From the NCBI RefSeq assembly GCF_002892535.1, contig NZ_CP024847.1:2666001-2730000 (forward strand): a stretch of 64,000 bases of DNA, in the 5' to 3' direction. The notes beneath the pieces were generated by a model that did not search any database, was not told where the DNA came from, and worked only from the letters and a program-made list of their open reading frames with translations. The position numbers and the translations under genes are program-made. This document shows, piece by piece, positions 42,809-52,333 of this stretch. The DNA comes from Aquella oligotrophica (GTDB lineage Bacteria > Pseudomonadota > Gammaproteobacteria > Burkholderiales > UBA11063). Within the stretch, counting starts at the first letter, position 1; each line of letters starts with the position of its first letter.

Positions 42809-43186
42809 TTAGGATTCAAAAATTACGATTGCACTACTAAGACTTCGCTCATCACTCAAGCTCAGATGACAGCGCAATATCCCTCTCGTTAAAAGCCACT
42901 CATCTAGTATTTTAGCTAGTTTAAAAAAGGGTTTCCCTAGTTCATCATTAAGAATACTAATATTTGAAAGTAGTACTGGCTCACGTAATCCTGTACCGCA
43001 AGCTTTGGCAAATGCTTCTTTAGCAGCAAACCGCTTGGCAACAAATTTTATCTTGTCACTCCGTTTTTCAAGAAGCTCCAGCTCTAGCGGTGTAAGTATC
43101 CGACTCAAACTACGATTACCATATCGCGAGAGCATATGTTCAATCCGTCGGTTCTCAACAATATCATGCCCAATTGCGTAAATCAT
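42809..43186 (-). CDS. acpS: Holo-[acyl-carrier-protein] synthase AcpS
   Basis: A 125-residue AcpS that moves the 4'-phosphopantetheine group of CoA to acyl carrier protein. The first metal-binding motif IGHDIVENRRIEHML (Asp8) and the second, KFVAKRFAAKEAFAKACGTG (Glu about residue 57), are intact. The start ATG overlaps the lysE-type stop (ATGA). It usually follows pdxJ directly; here a LysE-family gene lies between them. Confidence 0.95.
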   Translation of the reverse strand: MIYAIGHDIVENRRIEHMLSRYGNRSLSRILTPLELELLEKRSDKIKFVAKRFAAKEAFAKACGTGLREPVLLSNISILNDELGKPFFKLAKILDEWLLTRGILRCHLSLSDERSLSSAIVIFES

Positions 43187-43794
43187 GTAAACAAGAAAGA
43201 AACCATACGAATTAATATATATGCAACCAGAAGGATGGTAGAAATATCAATAAATAACCATACCAATGGACGATTAAGCCGTTCAGCAAATGTCCTTGAG
43301 ATCAGTGTCAAGCCAAATAACCAGATAAAATCACCCAGAATAGCTCCAGCAATAAACGCAAAATTAAAAATACCATGATAATTAGTTGATGCACCACCAA
43401 TCACGATAAGTGTATCAATTGCCACCAATGGGTTTAGCCACGTTAATGCCAAGGCTCGTAAAATGGCAGACTTCTTATCAAGAATTTCGTGGCTAAATTT
43501 AACATCATGAGGCTTATTTAAGCCCCGGATTTTAACCCAAAGATAGTAGCCAAGAAAGCCTATCCCAACTACATTAATAAGTAAAAGTACAACTTTTGAT
43601 TCTGTGAATTTTAACCCCAAGCACCCGATTAGAATCAGGACCGTATCGGCAAAAAAACAGGTCGTAGCAACGGCATATTCATGATTGCGCCTTATCGCAT
43701 GAGTCATGGTATTAAGATTTTGTGGACCAATTCCGGCTATTACCGCCAAAACAAAAAGAGTTCCACCAAAAAGAGTTGTAAAAAACTGTAGCAT
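43183..43794 (-). CDS. LysE/ArgO-family amino acid exporter
   Basis: A 203-residue inner membrane protein with about five to six helices. IAGIGPQNLNTMTHAIRRNH near residue 20-40 is the LysE/ArgO opening (GPQN), and WLNPLVAIDTLIVIGG near 115-130 is the second conserved motif. Such proteins export basic amino acids (Lys, Arg) or analogues. It sits between pdxJ (two-base gap) and acpS (four-base overlap), so it is part of that operon. Substrate is not certain. Confidence 0.88.
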   Translation of the reverse strand: MLQFFTTLFGGTLFVLAVIAGIGPQNLNTMTHAIRRNHEYAVATTCFFADTVLILIGCLGLKFTESKVVLLLINVVGIGFLGYYLWVKIRGLNKPHDVKFSHEILDKKSAILRALALTWLNPLVAIDTLIVIGGASTNYHGIFNFAFIAGAILGDFIWLFGLTLISRTFAERLNRPLVWLFIDISTILLVAYILIRMVSFLFT

Positions 43795-43796
43795 GA

Positions 43797-44519
43797 TTAT
43801 CTAGCCTCCTCAATTAGCCGTTTCATATCACTGACTGCTTTTCCCAGCCCATGAAAAATACTTTGGGCAATTATAGCATGTCCAATATTCAATTCATGAA
43901 TTTGGGGAATCGCTGCAACTGATTTTACATTATGATAATGTAAGCCATGACCAGCATTGACCACTAATCCAAGATTTGCTGCAAACTCACTCATGATTGC
44001 TATTTTCTGTAATTCTTGATTAGCCAGAACTGAATTATCAGCATCAGCGTATTTTCCAGTATGTATTTCAATCGAATAGCAACCAGTCTGTTTTGCCGCA
44101 ATAATCTGCTGCTGGTCAGCATCAATAAAAAGTGATACTAAAATACCCTGTTGCTGCAATAACTGCACCATCTGCGAAACAGGGGCGAAATTACTGACTA
44201 CATCAAGCCCACCCTCTGTTGTTACTTCCTGACGCTTTTCAGGAACTAGGCAAGCAAAATGTGGCTTTACTTGCAGAGCAATTTCGAGCATCTCTCGGGT
44301 AACTGCCATCTCTAAATTCATTTCAGTTTTGAGACAGTTTCTAAGAATATACACATCCTGATCTTTGATATGCCTGCGATCTTCACGTAAGTGTAATGTT
44401 ATTAGATCTGCACCATTAGTTTCTGCAACTAGAGCTGCCTCAATTACACTGGGATAAATTGTACCTCTCGCATTTCTTAATGTTGCGACATGATCTATAT
44501 TAATTCCAAGCCTTGGCAT
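43797..44519 (-). CDS. pdxJ: Pyridoxine 5'-phosphate synthase PdxJ
   Basis: A 240-residue TIM-barrel enzyme that joins deoxyxylulose 5-phosphate and 3-amino-2-oxopropyl phosphate to pyridoxine 5'-phosphate. [16 protein letters not shown] at residues 5-20, [15 protein letters not shown] near 43-57, [18 protein letters not shown] near 90-107, and the C-terminal [15 protein letters not shown] are hallmarks. It heads the pdxJ-lysE-acpS operon. serC, also needed for the pathway, is at 2.2 kb. Confidence 0.97.
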   Translation of the reverse strand: MPRLGINIDHVATLRNARGTIYPSVIEAALVAETNGADLITLHLREDRRHIKDQDVYILRNCLKTEMNLEMAVTREMLEIALQVKPHFACLVPEKRQEVTTEGGLDVVSNFAPVSQMVQLLQQQGILVSLFIDADQQQIIAAKQTGCYSIEIHTGKYADADNSVLANQELQKIAIMSEFAANLGLVVNAGHGLHYHNVKSVAAIPQIHELNIGHAIIAQSIFHGLGKAVSDMKRLIEEAR

Positions 44520-44670
44520 GATATCTATTTCCCCATATGAACTAAATACTAATTATTATAATAGATAAAAGCATTCTCAGGTTAAATGATATTAACTCCA
44601 GAATGAAAAGAAATATAGTGATAAAACTTTATATAGTCAATACTACCCAAAAAAACTGGAGAAAAGCCCC

Positions 44671-45936
44671 CTATTTCTGATGGTTATTATATCTAGTAAA
44701 AGTATCTTTTGACATAAACCAGAGACTAATTAATGAAACATAGCTAAAAAAGATAATATACATTGATGGCATATAAAGACTATGTGTTTTCTGAATCAGA
44801 AAACCGATTATATACTGCGAAAACCCAAACATTATCCCAAAACTGGTATTATAAACCAAACTAACTCCAGCATAACGTAAATGAGTTGGAAAGCTTGTAA
44901 TCATCATTACTGGTAATTTGGCAACAAAAAACCCAAACATAAAACAACAAAAATCACTTAATAGTAGCACCTCATAAAAATCATGCGTAATATAAGAATG
45001 AAATACAAAAACTAGAAGAGCTTTAAAAATAAACCCAGAAGAAATATAAAAATTCTTATTTATATATTCATGGAAAAAGACCGCAACTATCATCCCGAAC
45101 AAATATGAAACAACAACTGAAATACCAAAAATTCTGGTTTCAGTCCAAGTATAATGAAAGTACTGGGTAAGAAAATCAGGCATTATATAGAAAAATACTG
45201 CTGCACCACTAGTTAAGAATGTGGCAAAACAAAAAAGACGAATAATTTCCCACTTATGTCCATTAATTACATCCCGAATGGAATGAAATCCACCTAAAGT
45301 GGTTTGCTGTGGTGCTTTAGAGTTGATAAAGTAACTTTTGGTAAAAATAAAAAGTAACAAACAAATGGCTGAAACTGCGAACATAATATACCGCCAATTA
45401 TGTTCATCCAGAAAGATATACATAAAATCAGCACTTAACATTGCCAGCAAGAAGCCACAACCTGTTGCCATATTAGCCAGATTGGTAGCAAATAATCTAC
45501 TATGCGGCTCACTCTGCTCATAGCAATATAAAATCGCCTCGGGAATAACCGCGCCAATAACAATGCCCTGACACATCCGAATAAAAAGTAAAAGAATCGG
45601 TGCCCAAAATCCAAAATATATCGCATTGGGTAGGCAAGCAATAATCATGCTGGAAATAGCCATTACCAGAGAAGAAAAATTAAAAATCCGGTAGCGAATT
45701 GGGGAGTCACCAATAGAACTAAATAAAATACCGCCAAGGGGTCTCGAAAGTCCAGCAAGGCACAGTACAGATATTGTAAACAATTGGTGCCCCAAAACAG
45801 ATACTTTTGGTAATAAATCAGCACTAATGGTTTTGGAAAATAAAATAAAAGTGGTAAATAAAAAATACTCACAGAGTATTCCAGATAGAACTAACAACAA
45901 ACGTTTATTTAATAAAACCGTAAATTGAGGATGCAT
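44671..45936 (-). CDS. MFS transporter (metabolite:H+ symporter-like)
   Basis: A 421-residue inner membrane protein with about 12 helices. LAGLSRPLGGILFSSIGD near residue 60-77 fits the MFS loop 2-3 motif, and MCQGIVIGAVIPEAILY near 120 the next conserved stretch; the general layout resembles the ProP/KgtP/MHS branch. The large central loop (about 200-220) and the many aromatic residues are normal. It is a single gene between pdxJ and the T6SS locus, with no regulator nearby. Substrate is not predictable here. Confidence 0.82.
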   Translation of the reverse strand: MHPQFTVLLNKRLLLVLSGILCEYFLFTTFILFSKTISADLLPKVSVLGHQLFTISVLCLAGLSRPLGGILFSSIGDSPIRYRIFNFSSLVMAISSMIIACLPNAIYFGFWAPILLLFIRMCQGIVIGAVIPEAILYCYEQSEPHSRLFATNLANMATGCGFLLAMLSADFMYIFLDEHNWRYIMFAVSAICLLLFIFTKSYFINSKAPQQTTLGGFHSIRDVINGHKWEIIRLFCFATFLTSGAAVFFYIMPDFLTQYFHYTWTETRIFGISVVVSYLFGMIVAVFFHEYINKNFYISSGFIFKALLVFVFHSYITHDFYEVLLLSDFCCFMFGFFVAKLPVMMITSFPTHLRYAGVSLVYNTSFGIMFGFSQYIIGFLIQKTHSLYMPSMYIIFFSYVSLISLWFMSKDTFTRYNNHQK

Positions 45937-46064
45937 TTATTTACCCAAAGAAATATCGAATATTATATCAATATTACTAACTAGTTCTGAAACAAAATAT
46001 AAATCAAAGAAGACTACAACTAACACGAATATTAAATATAACCGCCAAATAATCCAAAAGCAGT

Positions 46065-46093
46065 TTTATCATATCAATCCCATATGGTATAAT
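46065..46093 (+). promoter_or_regulatory. Promoter of the DUF2169 gene pair
   Basis: TTTATC (46065-46070) and TATAAT (46088-46093) are spaced by 17 bases; TGG just before gives an extended -10. Transcription would start near 46100, about 70 bases before the first gene. Confidence 0.6.
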
Positions 46094-46170
46094 TAAATGA
46101 CTGCTGTTAGCTAAAAGTACATAATAAGAATTATATACAATCAACATTAACTTTTATAGTTAAGATTATA

Positions 46171-47643
46171 ATGATAACTCATGATAATTTCCTTTTAAAA
46201 TTGAAAAAAATTTCTGCAGACAATAATAATATTCTGTGTCTGAATCTTGCCTTAGGCTTTTCTCTAAATAGTTTGAGTATAAATAATCGTTTGATATCCT
46301 CAGAGCAGTTAGAACTTATTATAAAAAACACCATGGGAGAAGATACTTTTTGGGATATGGGAATACCTAAGGGACAAGCTGAATTTCTTGTCTTTGGCGC
46401 GGCATACTCAACCAAGCCAGTTCATGCACTTAGCGTTAATGTATCGGTAGGCGAAATATCTAAAACTCTCATGGTTTTTGGACATCGGGAATGGACAAAT
46501 TATGGGGCCAGTATTGCAAGGCAATTTAATTTAATGCCGATTAAATATAATTATGCATTTGGTGGTAATGGTTTTGAACTAAACCCAGATGGAGTTGGTT
46601 ATAAGGCAACTATTGGAACGTTACTTCCCAACATTGAGTCATCTGAGGAGTTATTGGTTTCAATCGAAGATATAGTAACACCAGCTGGATTTGAGCCATT
46701 TCCACCAAACTGGCAACAAAGAAGTCAACACTTTATACAACATCCAAATATCGATTTTAAAATGGATTCAGTAACTATACCAGACGATATTCTTCCCGAA
46801 CACTTTAATACAGCGCCGAATGATCAGCGATTATCCGGTTTTTTTAATGGTGATGAACCAATACAGATTACCAATATGCACCCACTATATCCAAGCATAA
46901 ATTCAAAATTACCAGGGAAGCGGCTGCGTGTATTTGCTATTCAAGCAGAAGAAGATAAAGAAGTTCTTAATGAATTAAATATTCAATCTGATACTCTGTG
47001 GGTAATTCCTAACTTAGAATGTGGAATACTCCAATATCGAATAACAATAAAAATCAACAGCGACGATCTACAAGATATTAAGTTTCTTTTGATTCAACAA
47101 GAGGAAATCAATGGAGAAATAAGACCACTGGAATATTACGCTAACAATATCATAAAACGCTATAAAGAAGCCCCCTCCAATGCCGATTTATACTCCAAAA
47201 TTCAGTTTACAATGGCAGCTGAAGATTTATCACCAAAAGAACCCAATAACCGAAACAATATATGTTCTCAATATAAAATCCAATTACCTCCACCTGAATT
47301 AAAATATGTACCACAGAATAATGCTAGTTTAAATGAAGACCCTGAGCTCAGCACAATGTTTATAGAAGTTCAAAAGGAAGTTAGTAAAATAATGGAGAAA
47401 TTAAACCTTAATCATGAAAGTCTTGAATCATTTAAAAAACATCGGGAACAATCCGGACTTAATTCTTACCCATCGGGTGAAGAGGTAATTAATTACTTAA
47501 GAGAATCAGGAATTAAGTCCCCGGAGCTAGAAGTTTTAATAAATAAAGCCAATCAGCTACTAATGGAGATTGAAGAAGATATAACTGCTGAAAATGCCCC
47601 TCTGAATAATCATAAAGAACATGAAAACAATAAAACCAAATAA
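46171..47643 (+). CDS. DUF2169 protein (T6SS-associated adaptor-like), first copy
   Basis: A 490-residue cytoplasmic protein. Residues 1-320 form a DUF2169 domain: FLVFGAAYSTKPVHALSVNV near 68-87, FGHREWTNYGAS, YNYAFGGNGFELNPDGVGYK near 127-146, and a PAGFEPFPPNWQQRSQ segment near 171. DUF2169 proteins are regular partners of PAAR/VgrG effectors in T6SS loci and act as chaperones or adaptors in the cases studied. The C-terminal 120 residues are charged and helical without known domain. It is a paralogue of the next gene, overlaps it by 23 bases if the ATG at 47621 is used there, and belongs to the T6SS locus by context. Confidence 0.85.
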   Translation: MITHDNFLLKLKKISADNNNILCLNLALGFSLNSLSINNRLISSEQLELIIKNTMGEDTFWDMGIPKGQAEFLVFGAAYSTKPVHALSVNVSVGEISKTLMVFGHREWTNYGASIARQFNLMPIKYNYAFGGNGFELNPDGVGYKATIGTLLPNIESSEELLVSIEDIVTPAGFEPFPPNWQQRSQHFIQHPNIDFKMDSVTIPDDILPEHFNTAPNDQRLSGFFNGDEPIQITNMHPLYPSINSKLPGKRLRVFAIQAEEDKEVLNELNIQSDTLWVIPNLECGILQYRITIKINSDDLQDIKFLLIQQEEINGEIRPLEYYANNIIKRYKEAPSNADLYSKIQFTMAAEDLSPKEPNNRNNICSQYKIQLPPPELKYVPQNNASLNEDPELSTMFIEVQKEVSKIMEKLNLNHESLESFKKHREQSGLNSYPSGEEVINYLRESGIKSPELEVLINKANQLLMEIEEDITAENAPLNNHKEHENNKTK

Positions 47644-50191
47644 TATGTCGCTATTGTTTAGAACTCAGTTGCTAAATAAACAAGATATTCTAACTATTGG
47701 TGCTTTTGCAACCTTCTCTTTTAACATGAATGAACCACGACTTCTAGAAGAACAACAATTATGGAAAATAGTAGAGCTAAACCTAGGAAAAGATGAGATT
47801 CTTGATTTAGGACTACCCAAACCTCGTGGTGAATATTTGATATATGGAAAAGCCTATTCTAGCAAGCCTGTTCAAGCTATGGCAATACATATAACCATAG
47901 ATCAGCTATCCAAGTCATTAGTTGTAATCGGTAATCGCTACTGGACGCCCATAGGCGCAAGTAAGCCAGAATTTTTTACGGAACTAACAGTTGATTATAC
48001 AAATGCATATGGAGGGGATGGATGTGCAGAAAACCCTGTAGGAAAAGGGTATAAGGCGCCAGAGGCTGGGAAATTTTATTTACCAAATATTGAGGATCCA
48101 AATAGCCCCATTACCAGAAAAGGTGATCAACCACACCCAGCAGGTTTTAATGCCTACCCAATCAATTGGCCACAAAGAATGCAATATATGGGGCAAATTG
48201 ATAATAACTACTTACAGGAATGCTGGCCTGAATTCCCAAAAGGAACTGATCCGTTAATCTTCAATTCCGCACCGGAAGATCAGCAATTAAAAGGTTATTT
48301 TCAGGGTACAGAAAAATTTACTATAAAAAACATGCATCCGGTTAACTCTACACAAACATCAAAGCTACCAGGGGTGAGGGCAAGAATCTTCATCACCCAG
48401 AAAAACAGAAATAATGAAGAAGTATTTAAGGAGCTTCCGACAAAAGCAGAAACCCTTTGGTTATTTCCAAATCAGGAAGTAGGTACCTTACTTTTTCGTG
48501 CCAATATAAATGTGATTGATGAAGAATATAGTGATCTTTTACAACTATATGCAGTATGGGAATCAGTAGAGGAAGCCCCTCGTTCAGCTGAATTCTATTT
48601 ACAGCAGCTACTTCTAAACGACCAAATAGAAAATGAAGCTGTCGCGGAACCTCCAATAGAAGAACCACCTATAGCAAAAGAATCAGCTCCAGTAGAAGAA
48701 ACAGTAGCTGAAGAATATACTCTACCACAGAACCCAGAACTAGATAAAGCATTAAAAGACCTACAAGATATTCAGAAAAAACTCTCAGATCAACTAAAAG
48801 CACAGGGAGTTGATCCCGAACAGCAAACAGCAAAAATAATGTCAATGTCTGCCAACCCGCAAAGTAAAGAAATGAGTAGTGAGGAAGCATTGAAGGAATT
48901 GCAGCAAATCACACAAAATATAATGCAGAAAAATAATTTAACTCAGGCAGATTTGGATAAGGTAATTACGCAGTCAGCTGAGAGTAAACTCCCTCCCCTG
49001 TCAGATTTATTGAAGCAACTTGGTCCATTAGAGGGTAATGCTGCTGAGTTAGTAGAAAATTTGGTAAAACTGGATAAAATTTCACAAGATAACCAAGTAG
49101 CACAAGAACCAGAAATAGCTGAAGAAAGCCCTATAGATAATAACGGTATTGATGAAGCTACCATACCATTGCCAGTCCTAACTCCATTAACATTAACCAC
49201 TAGCGATGTAATGACCAAATACAATCGCAATAAAGATTTAAGCAGTCTGGACTTAAGTAATTTTGATCTAAGCAGTTTAGATTTAAAAGGCGCTGACTTC
49301 AGTCGGTCAATTTTAAACAATGTGAATTTTCAAAATAGTAATCTTGACAATGTAGTTTTTAATAATTCCTTTCTAGACAGTGCAGATTTTAGTAATACCT
49401 CATTAAACGATGCTACTATCAATGATTCATATCTAGGTCGTGCTAATTTTCTAAATGCTAATTTAACTAGTGTTAAGATCACTAATTCAGATTTAAATAG
49501 CAGTAATTTTAATAAAAATATTTTATTAGGTGCTCAATTTACTGATGTTAACCTAGATCAAAGTAATCTGGAAAATATAGTGGCACAACAATCAAAATTT
49601 ATTCGCTGTATAATATCAAACTGTAACCTATCTAACGCCAACTTTACGAAGGCAACTCTAACAGATTCTGATCTATCCCTTTCAATTTTGAACAACTCTA
49701 AATTTAATAATGCTAGTGCTACTGGGATTAAATTAGCTGGAGCTACTGGAGAATCAACTGACTTTAAGGATGCAAACCTTAGCTATTCGCGAGCAGATGA
49801 AACTACTTCCCTTTATAAAGCAAATTTTAAAAATACCAACCTAAATTTTGCCAGCTGGGAAGGCGCACAACTTGCAGAGTCTGATTTTAGTAATGCTATT
49901 TTTGATGAATCAAATTTTAGTAGTTCAAATTTTACCAAAGCAAAACTAGAACTAGCATCTGCCAAAAAAACAAATTTTACAAAAGCGGTGTTTGAACATG
50001 CAGACTTAAATAGAATCAACCTATTTAAGGGGTCATTACGGCGAAGCAATTTACTAGCAACTGATTTACGCTATTCAAATCTTTACGGCGTAGATTTTTA
50101 CAAAGCTAGTATGGGGCAAACTGACTTAACTGGGGCAAACCTTGAACAGACCTTACTCTCTGCAATGGGCGTTAGCCCCAAAATAATTTAA
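47621..50191 (+). CDS. DUF2169 protein with C-terminal pentapeptide-repeat domain
   Basis: An 856-residue protein. Residues about 15-335 are DUF2169 (YLIYGKAYSSKPVQAMAIHI, YTNAYGGDGCAENPVGKGYK, PAGFNAYPINWPQRMQYMG). A Glu/Gln-rich coiled linker (about 340-530) follows, then about 60 pentapeptide units (about 535-852; SLDLSNFDLSSLDLKGADFS and on, A/S-D/N-F/L-x-x pattern), which fold as a right-handed quadrilateral beta-helix. The combination is known from T6SS loci; the helix may sit on a spike tip or bind an effector, which is inference. The ATG at 47645 is an equally good start and would leave a one-base gap to the previous stop. It ends at a shared terminator with tssC. Confidence 0.87.
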   Translation: MKTIKPNNMSLLFRTQLLNKQDILTIGAFATFSFNMNEPRLLEEQQLWKIVELNLGKDEILDLGLPKPRGEYLIYGKAYSSKPVQAMAIHITIDQLSKSLVVIGNRYWTPIGASKPEFFTELTVDYTNAYGGDGCAENPVGKGYKAPEAGKFYLPNIEDPNSPITRKGDQPHPAGFNAYPINWPQRMQYMGQIDNNYLQECWPEFPKGTDPLIFNSAPEDQQLKGYFQGTEKFTIKNMHPVNSTQTSKLPGVRARIFITQKNRNNEEVFKELPTKAETLWLFPNQEVGTLLFRANINVIDEEYSDLLQLYAVWESVEEAPRSAEFYLQQLLLNDQIENEAVAEPPIEEPPIAKESAPVEETVAEEYTLPQNPELDKALKDLQDIQKKLSDQLKAQGVDPEQQTAKIMSMSANPQSKEMSSEEALKELQQITQNIMQKNNLTQADLDKVITQSAESKLPPLSDLLKQLGPLEGNAAELVENLVKLDKISQDNQVAQEPEIAEESPIDNNGIDEATIPLPVLTPLTLTTSDVMTKYNRNKDLSSLDLSNFDLSSLDLKGADFSRSILNNVNFQNSNLDNVVFNNSFLDSADFSNTSLNDATINDSYLGRANFLNANLTSVKITNSDLNSSNFNKNILLGAQFTDVNLDQSNLENIVAQQSKFIRCIISNCNLSNANFTKATLTDSDLSLSILNNSKFNNASATGIKLAGATGESTDFKDANLSYSRADETTSLYKANFKNTNLNFASWEGAQLAESDFSNAIFDESNFSSSNFTKAKLELASAKKTNFTKAVFEHADLNRINLFKGSLRRSNLLATDLRYSNLYGVDFYKASMGQTDLTGANLEQTLLSAMGVSPKII

Positions 50192-50203
50192 ATTATTAAG
50201 CAT

Positions 50204-50234
50204 AAAAAAGATGCAGTTAAACTGCATCTTTTTT
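50204..50234. terminator. Bidirectional terminator between the DUF2169 gene and tssC
   Basis: A perfect 13-pair stem, 50204-50216 with 50222-50234, five-base loop, A run before and T run after. It lies between two convergent genes. Confidence 0.93.
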
Positions 50235-50239
50235 ATTTA

Positions 50240-51727
50240 CTATTTTTTATCTAATTTACCAACTAGTGATAAAGTAAATGAAGCACCCATATATTTAAAA
50301 TGAGGCTGTACTAGCAAATTAACCTTATACCAACCAGGATCTCCCTCTACATCAGCTATAGTTATTTGTGCTTTACGTAATGGTCGACGGCTTCTCACGC
50401 CTGGAGAGACGTTTTCCTGATCAGCAACGTATTGGCGAATCCAGTTATTAAGCTCATTTTCAATATCATCACGAGTTTTCCAAGTACCAATATTCTCACG
50501 CTGAATAACTTTGATATAGTGAGCAAGCCTACTAACAATGAATGTATATGGCAATTGAGTACCAAGCTTATAATTTGCCTCAGCTTGCTTTCCTTCAGGT
50601 GTATCACCAAATATCTTCGGTTTCTGCACTGAATTTGCCGAGAAAAATGCAGCATTATCACTACCTTTACGCATGGTCAGGGCAATAAACCCTTCCTCAG
50701 CAAGCTCAAACTCACGCCGCTCCGAAATCAAAATCTCAGTAGGGATTTTAGTTTGCAATTCGCCCATTGCTTCGTACTGATAGATTGGCATATCTTCTAC
50801 CGCACCGCCGCCTTGTGGACCAATGATATTCGCACACCAGCGATATTTAGCAAAACTGTCAGTAACTCGAGTAGCAAATGCAAAAGCTGCATTACCCCAC
50901 AGAAATTTTTTATTACTATCAAGCACTGTCTCTTTATAATTAAAGCTCTTAACTGGAACAGTATCCTGACCATATGGCAAACGCAATAAAAAGTGCGGTA
51001 ATGCCAAGCCAACATTACGTGCATCTTCACTTTCACGAAACGACTGCCATTTGATATACTGAGGCATTTCAAAAATTGATTTAAGATCTTTCAAATTTGG
51101 CAGTTTTGAGAAATCCTCCAACCCAAAAAACTCAGGCCCCGCAGCAGCAATAAATGGTGCATGAGACATGGTTGCAACACTAGCAATTGACTGTAGAAGC
51201 TTAATATCTTGACTTCCAGGGATAAATTCATAGTTGCCCAAAATTAAACCATATGGACGACCACCAAATTGACCATATTCGCTGGTATAAATGGTTTTAT
51301 ACAAACCAGACTTGTTAATTTCTGGAGCATCTTCAAAATCGTCAAGCAAATCCTGTTTGGATACATTAACTAACTCAATCCGTACATTTTCGCGAAAATC
51401 AGTTTTATCAACTAGATATTTTAATGATCGCCATGCTGATTCAAGTTTTTGAAAATGTTCATGATGGAGAATCTCATCCATCTGCATACTAATTTTCTGA
51501 TCAAGATGGGCAATCATTTCATCTACCAAACCTTGGGTCACTTTAGTTGCTGCATTTTCAGGTTTAAGTAACTCATCGAGAAACGCCTGTAACCCTTGCT
51601 TGGTCGCGGCATAACCTTCATCAACTGGCTTTAGTCTGGTCGCTAAAACTATTTCATCAATTAACGACTGAGACTCAGCATTCTGGGCTGCTGCACCGCC
51701 TTCAACTTGCTTTTCTGCATCACTCAT
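50240..51727 (-). CDS. tssC: T6SS contractile sheath large subunit TssC (VipB)
   Basis: A 495-residue TssC/VipB/ImpC protein. It forms the contractile sheath with TssB in the cytoplasm around the Hcp tube. Landmarks: WRSLKYLVDKTDFRENVRIE (near 92), YGQFGGRPYGLILGNYEF (near 150), APFIAAAGPEFFG, LRLPYGQDTVPVKSFNYKE (near 247) and the C-terminal handle VEGDPGWYKVNLLVQPHFKY. Length is usual. It lies 14 bases after tssB on the same strand, the standard pair order. The N-terminal 20 residues are low complexity. Confidence 0.97.
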   Translation of the reverse strand: MSDAEKQVEGGAAAQNAESQSLIDEIVLATRLKPVDEGYAATKQGLQAFLDELLKPENAATKVTQGLVDEMIAHLDQKISMQMDEILHHEHFQKLESAWRSLKYLVDKTDFRENVRIELVNVSKQDLLDDFEDAPEINKSGLYKTIYTSEYGQFGGRPYGLILGNYEFIPGSQDIKLLQSIASVATMSHAPFIAAAGPEFFGLEDFSKLPNLKDLKSIFEMPQYIKWQSFRESEDARNVGLALPHFLLRLPYGQDTVPVKSFNYKETVLDSNKKFLWGNAAFAFATRVTDSFAKYRWCANIIGPQGGGAVEDMPIYQYEAMGELQTKIPTEILISERREFELAEEGFIALTMRKGSDNAAFFSANSVQKPKIFGDTPEGKQAEANYKLGTQLPYTFIVSRLAHYIKVIQRENIGTWKTRDDIENELNNWIRQYVADQENVSPGVRSRRPLRKAQITIADVEGDPGWYKVNLLVQPHFKYMGASFTLSLVGKLDKK

Positions 51728-51741
51728 TCACTACTCCTTAG

Positions 51742-52227
51742 TCATGCTTCAATATTTAATTCTTTTAATAAGCGCTCACGAGCACCATCATCTTTAATAA
51801 TATCCTGAATTTTTTTACGGAATTCTGGAACATTTCCAAGTGGACCCTTCAATGCTTTTAATGCCTCACGCAATTCTTTCATTTGGGCTAATTCAGGAAC
51901 TTGTTGCATAATTGAATCTGGGTTAAAATCTTTCATCTGTTCAAATCGCAAATTAACAGCTAGTTCTGCATCTGGTTCCGAAGACAGTTTATTGGCTACA
52001 CTTAAAGTTGCCTTAACATTAGATGCTTTTAATACTTCATCAAAATTATCTTTATCAATATTAACTGGCTTACGGTTTTCCAACGGACGATTATCAACAT
52101 CACCAGTAAAATCACCAAGCACCAATAACTTCAATGATAATTCAATGTCTTCCTTAGCATCGCCCGTATGTGGACGATATACAATATTCACCCGTTCTTT
52201 GGGTGCAATTGAGGATTCTTTAGCCAT
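51742..52227 (-). CDS. tssB: T6SS contractile sheath small subunit TssB (VipA)
   Basis: A 161-residue TssB/VipA protein that pairs with TssC to build the sheath. KERVNIVYRPHTGDAKEDIE near 11-30, LKLLVLGDFTG near 32, FEQMKDFNPDSIMQQVPEL near 103 and a C-terminal helix are typical. A TTGACA box lies on the minus strand at 52281-52286, but the best -10 (TATATT) is 20 bases away, so a promoter of its own is uncertain. The gene is 106 bases downstream of the octad-repeat protein gene. Confidence 0.97.
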   Translation of the reverse strand: MAKESSIAPKERVNIVYRPHTGDAKEDIELSLKLLVLGDFTGDVDNRPLENRKPVNIDKDNFDEVLKASNVKATLSVANKLSSEPDAELAVNLRFEQMKDFNPDSIMQQVPELAQMKELREALKALKGPLGNVPEFRKKIQDIIKDDGARERLLKELNIEA

Positions 52228-52333
52228 TATTTAGTTCCTTTAAAATTAGCATCTAATATACTTTAATTGTTAGCAATATATGTCAAGTATTTTAACATTT
52301 ACCATAAATCAATTGTAAAAACTTTGATTCCCT

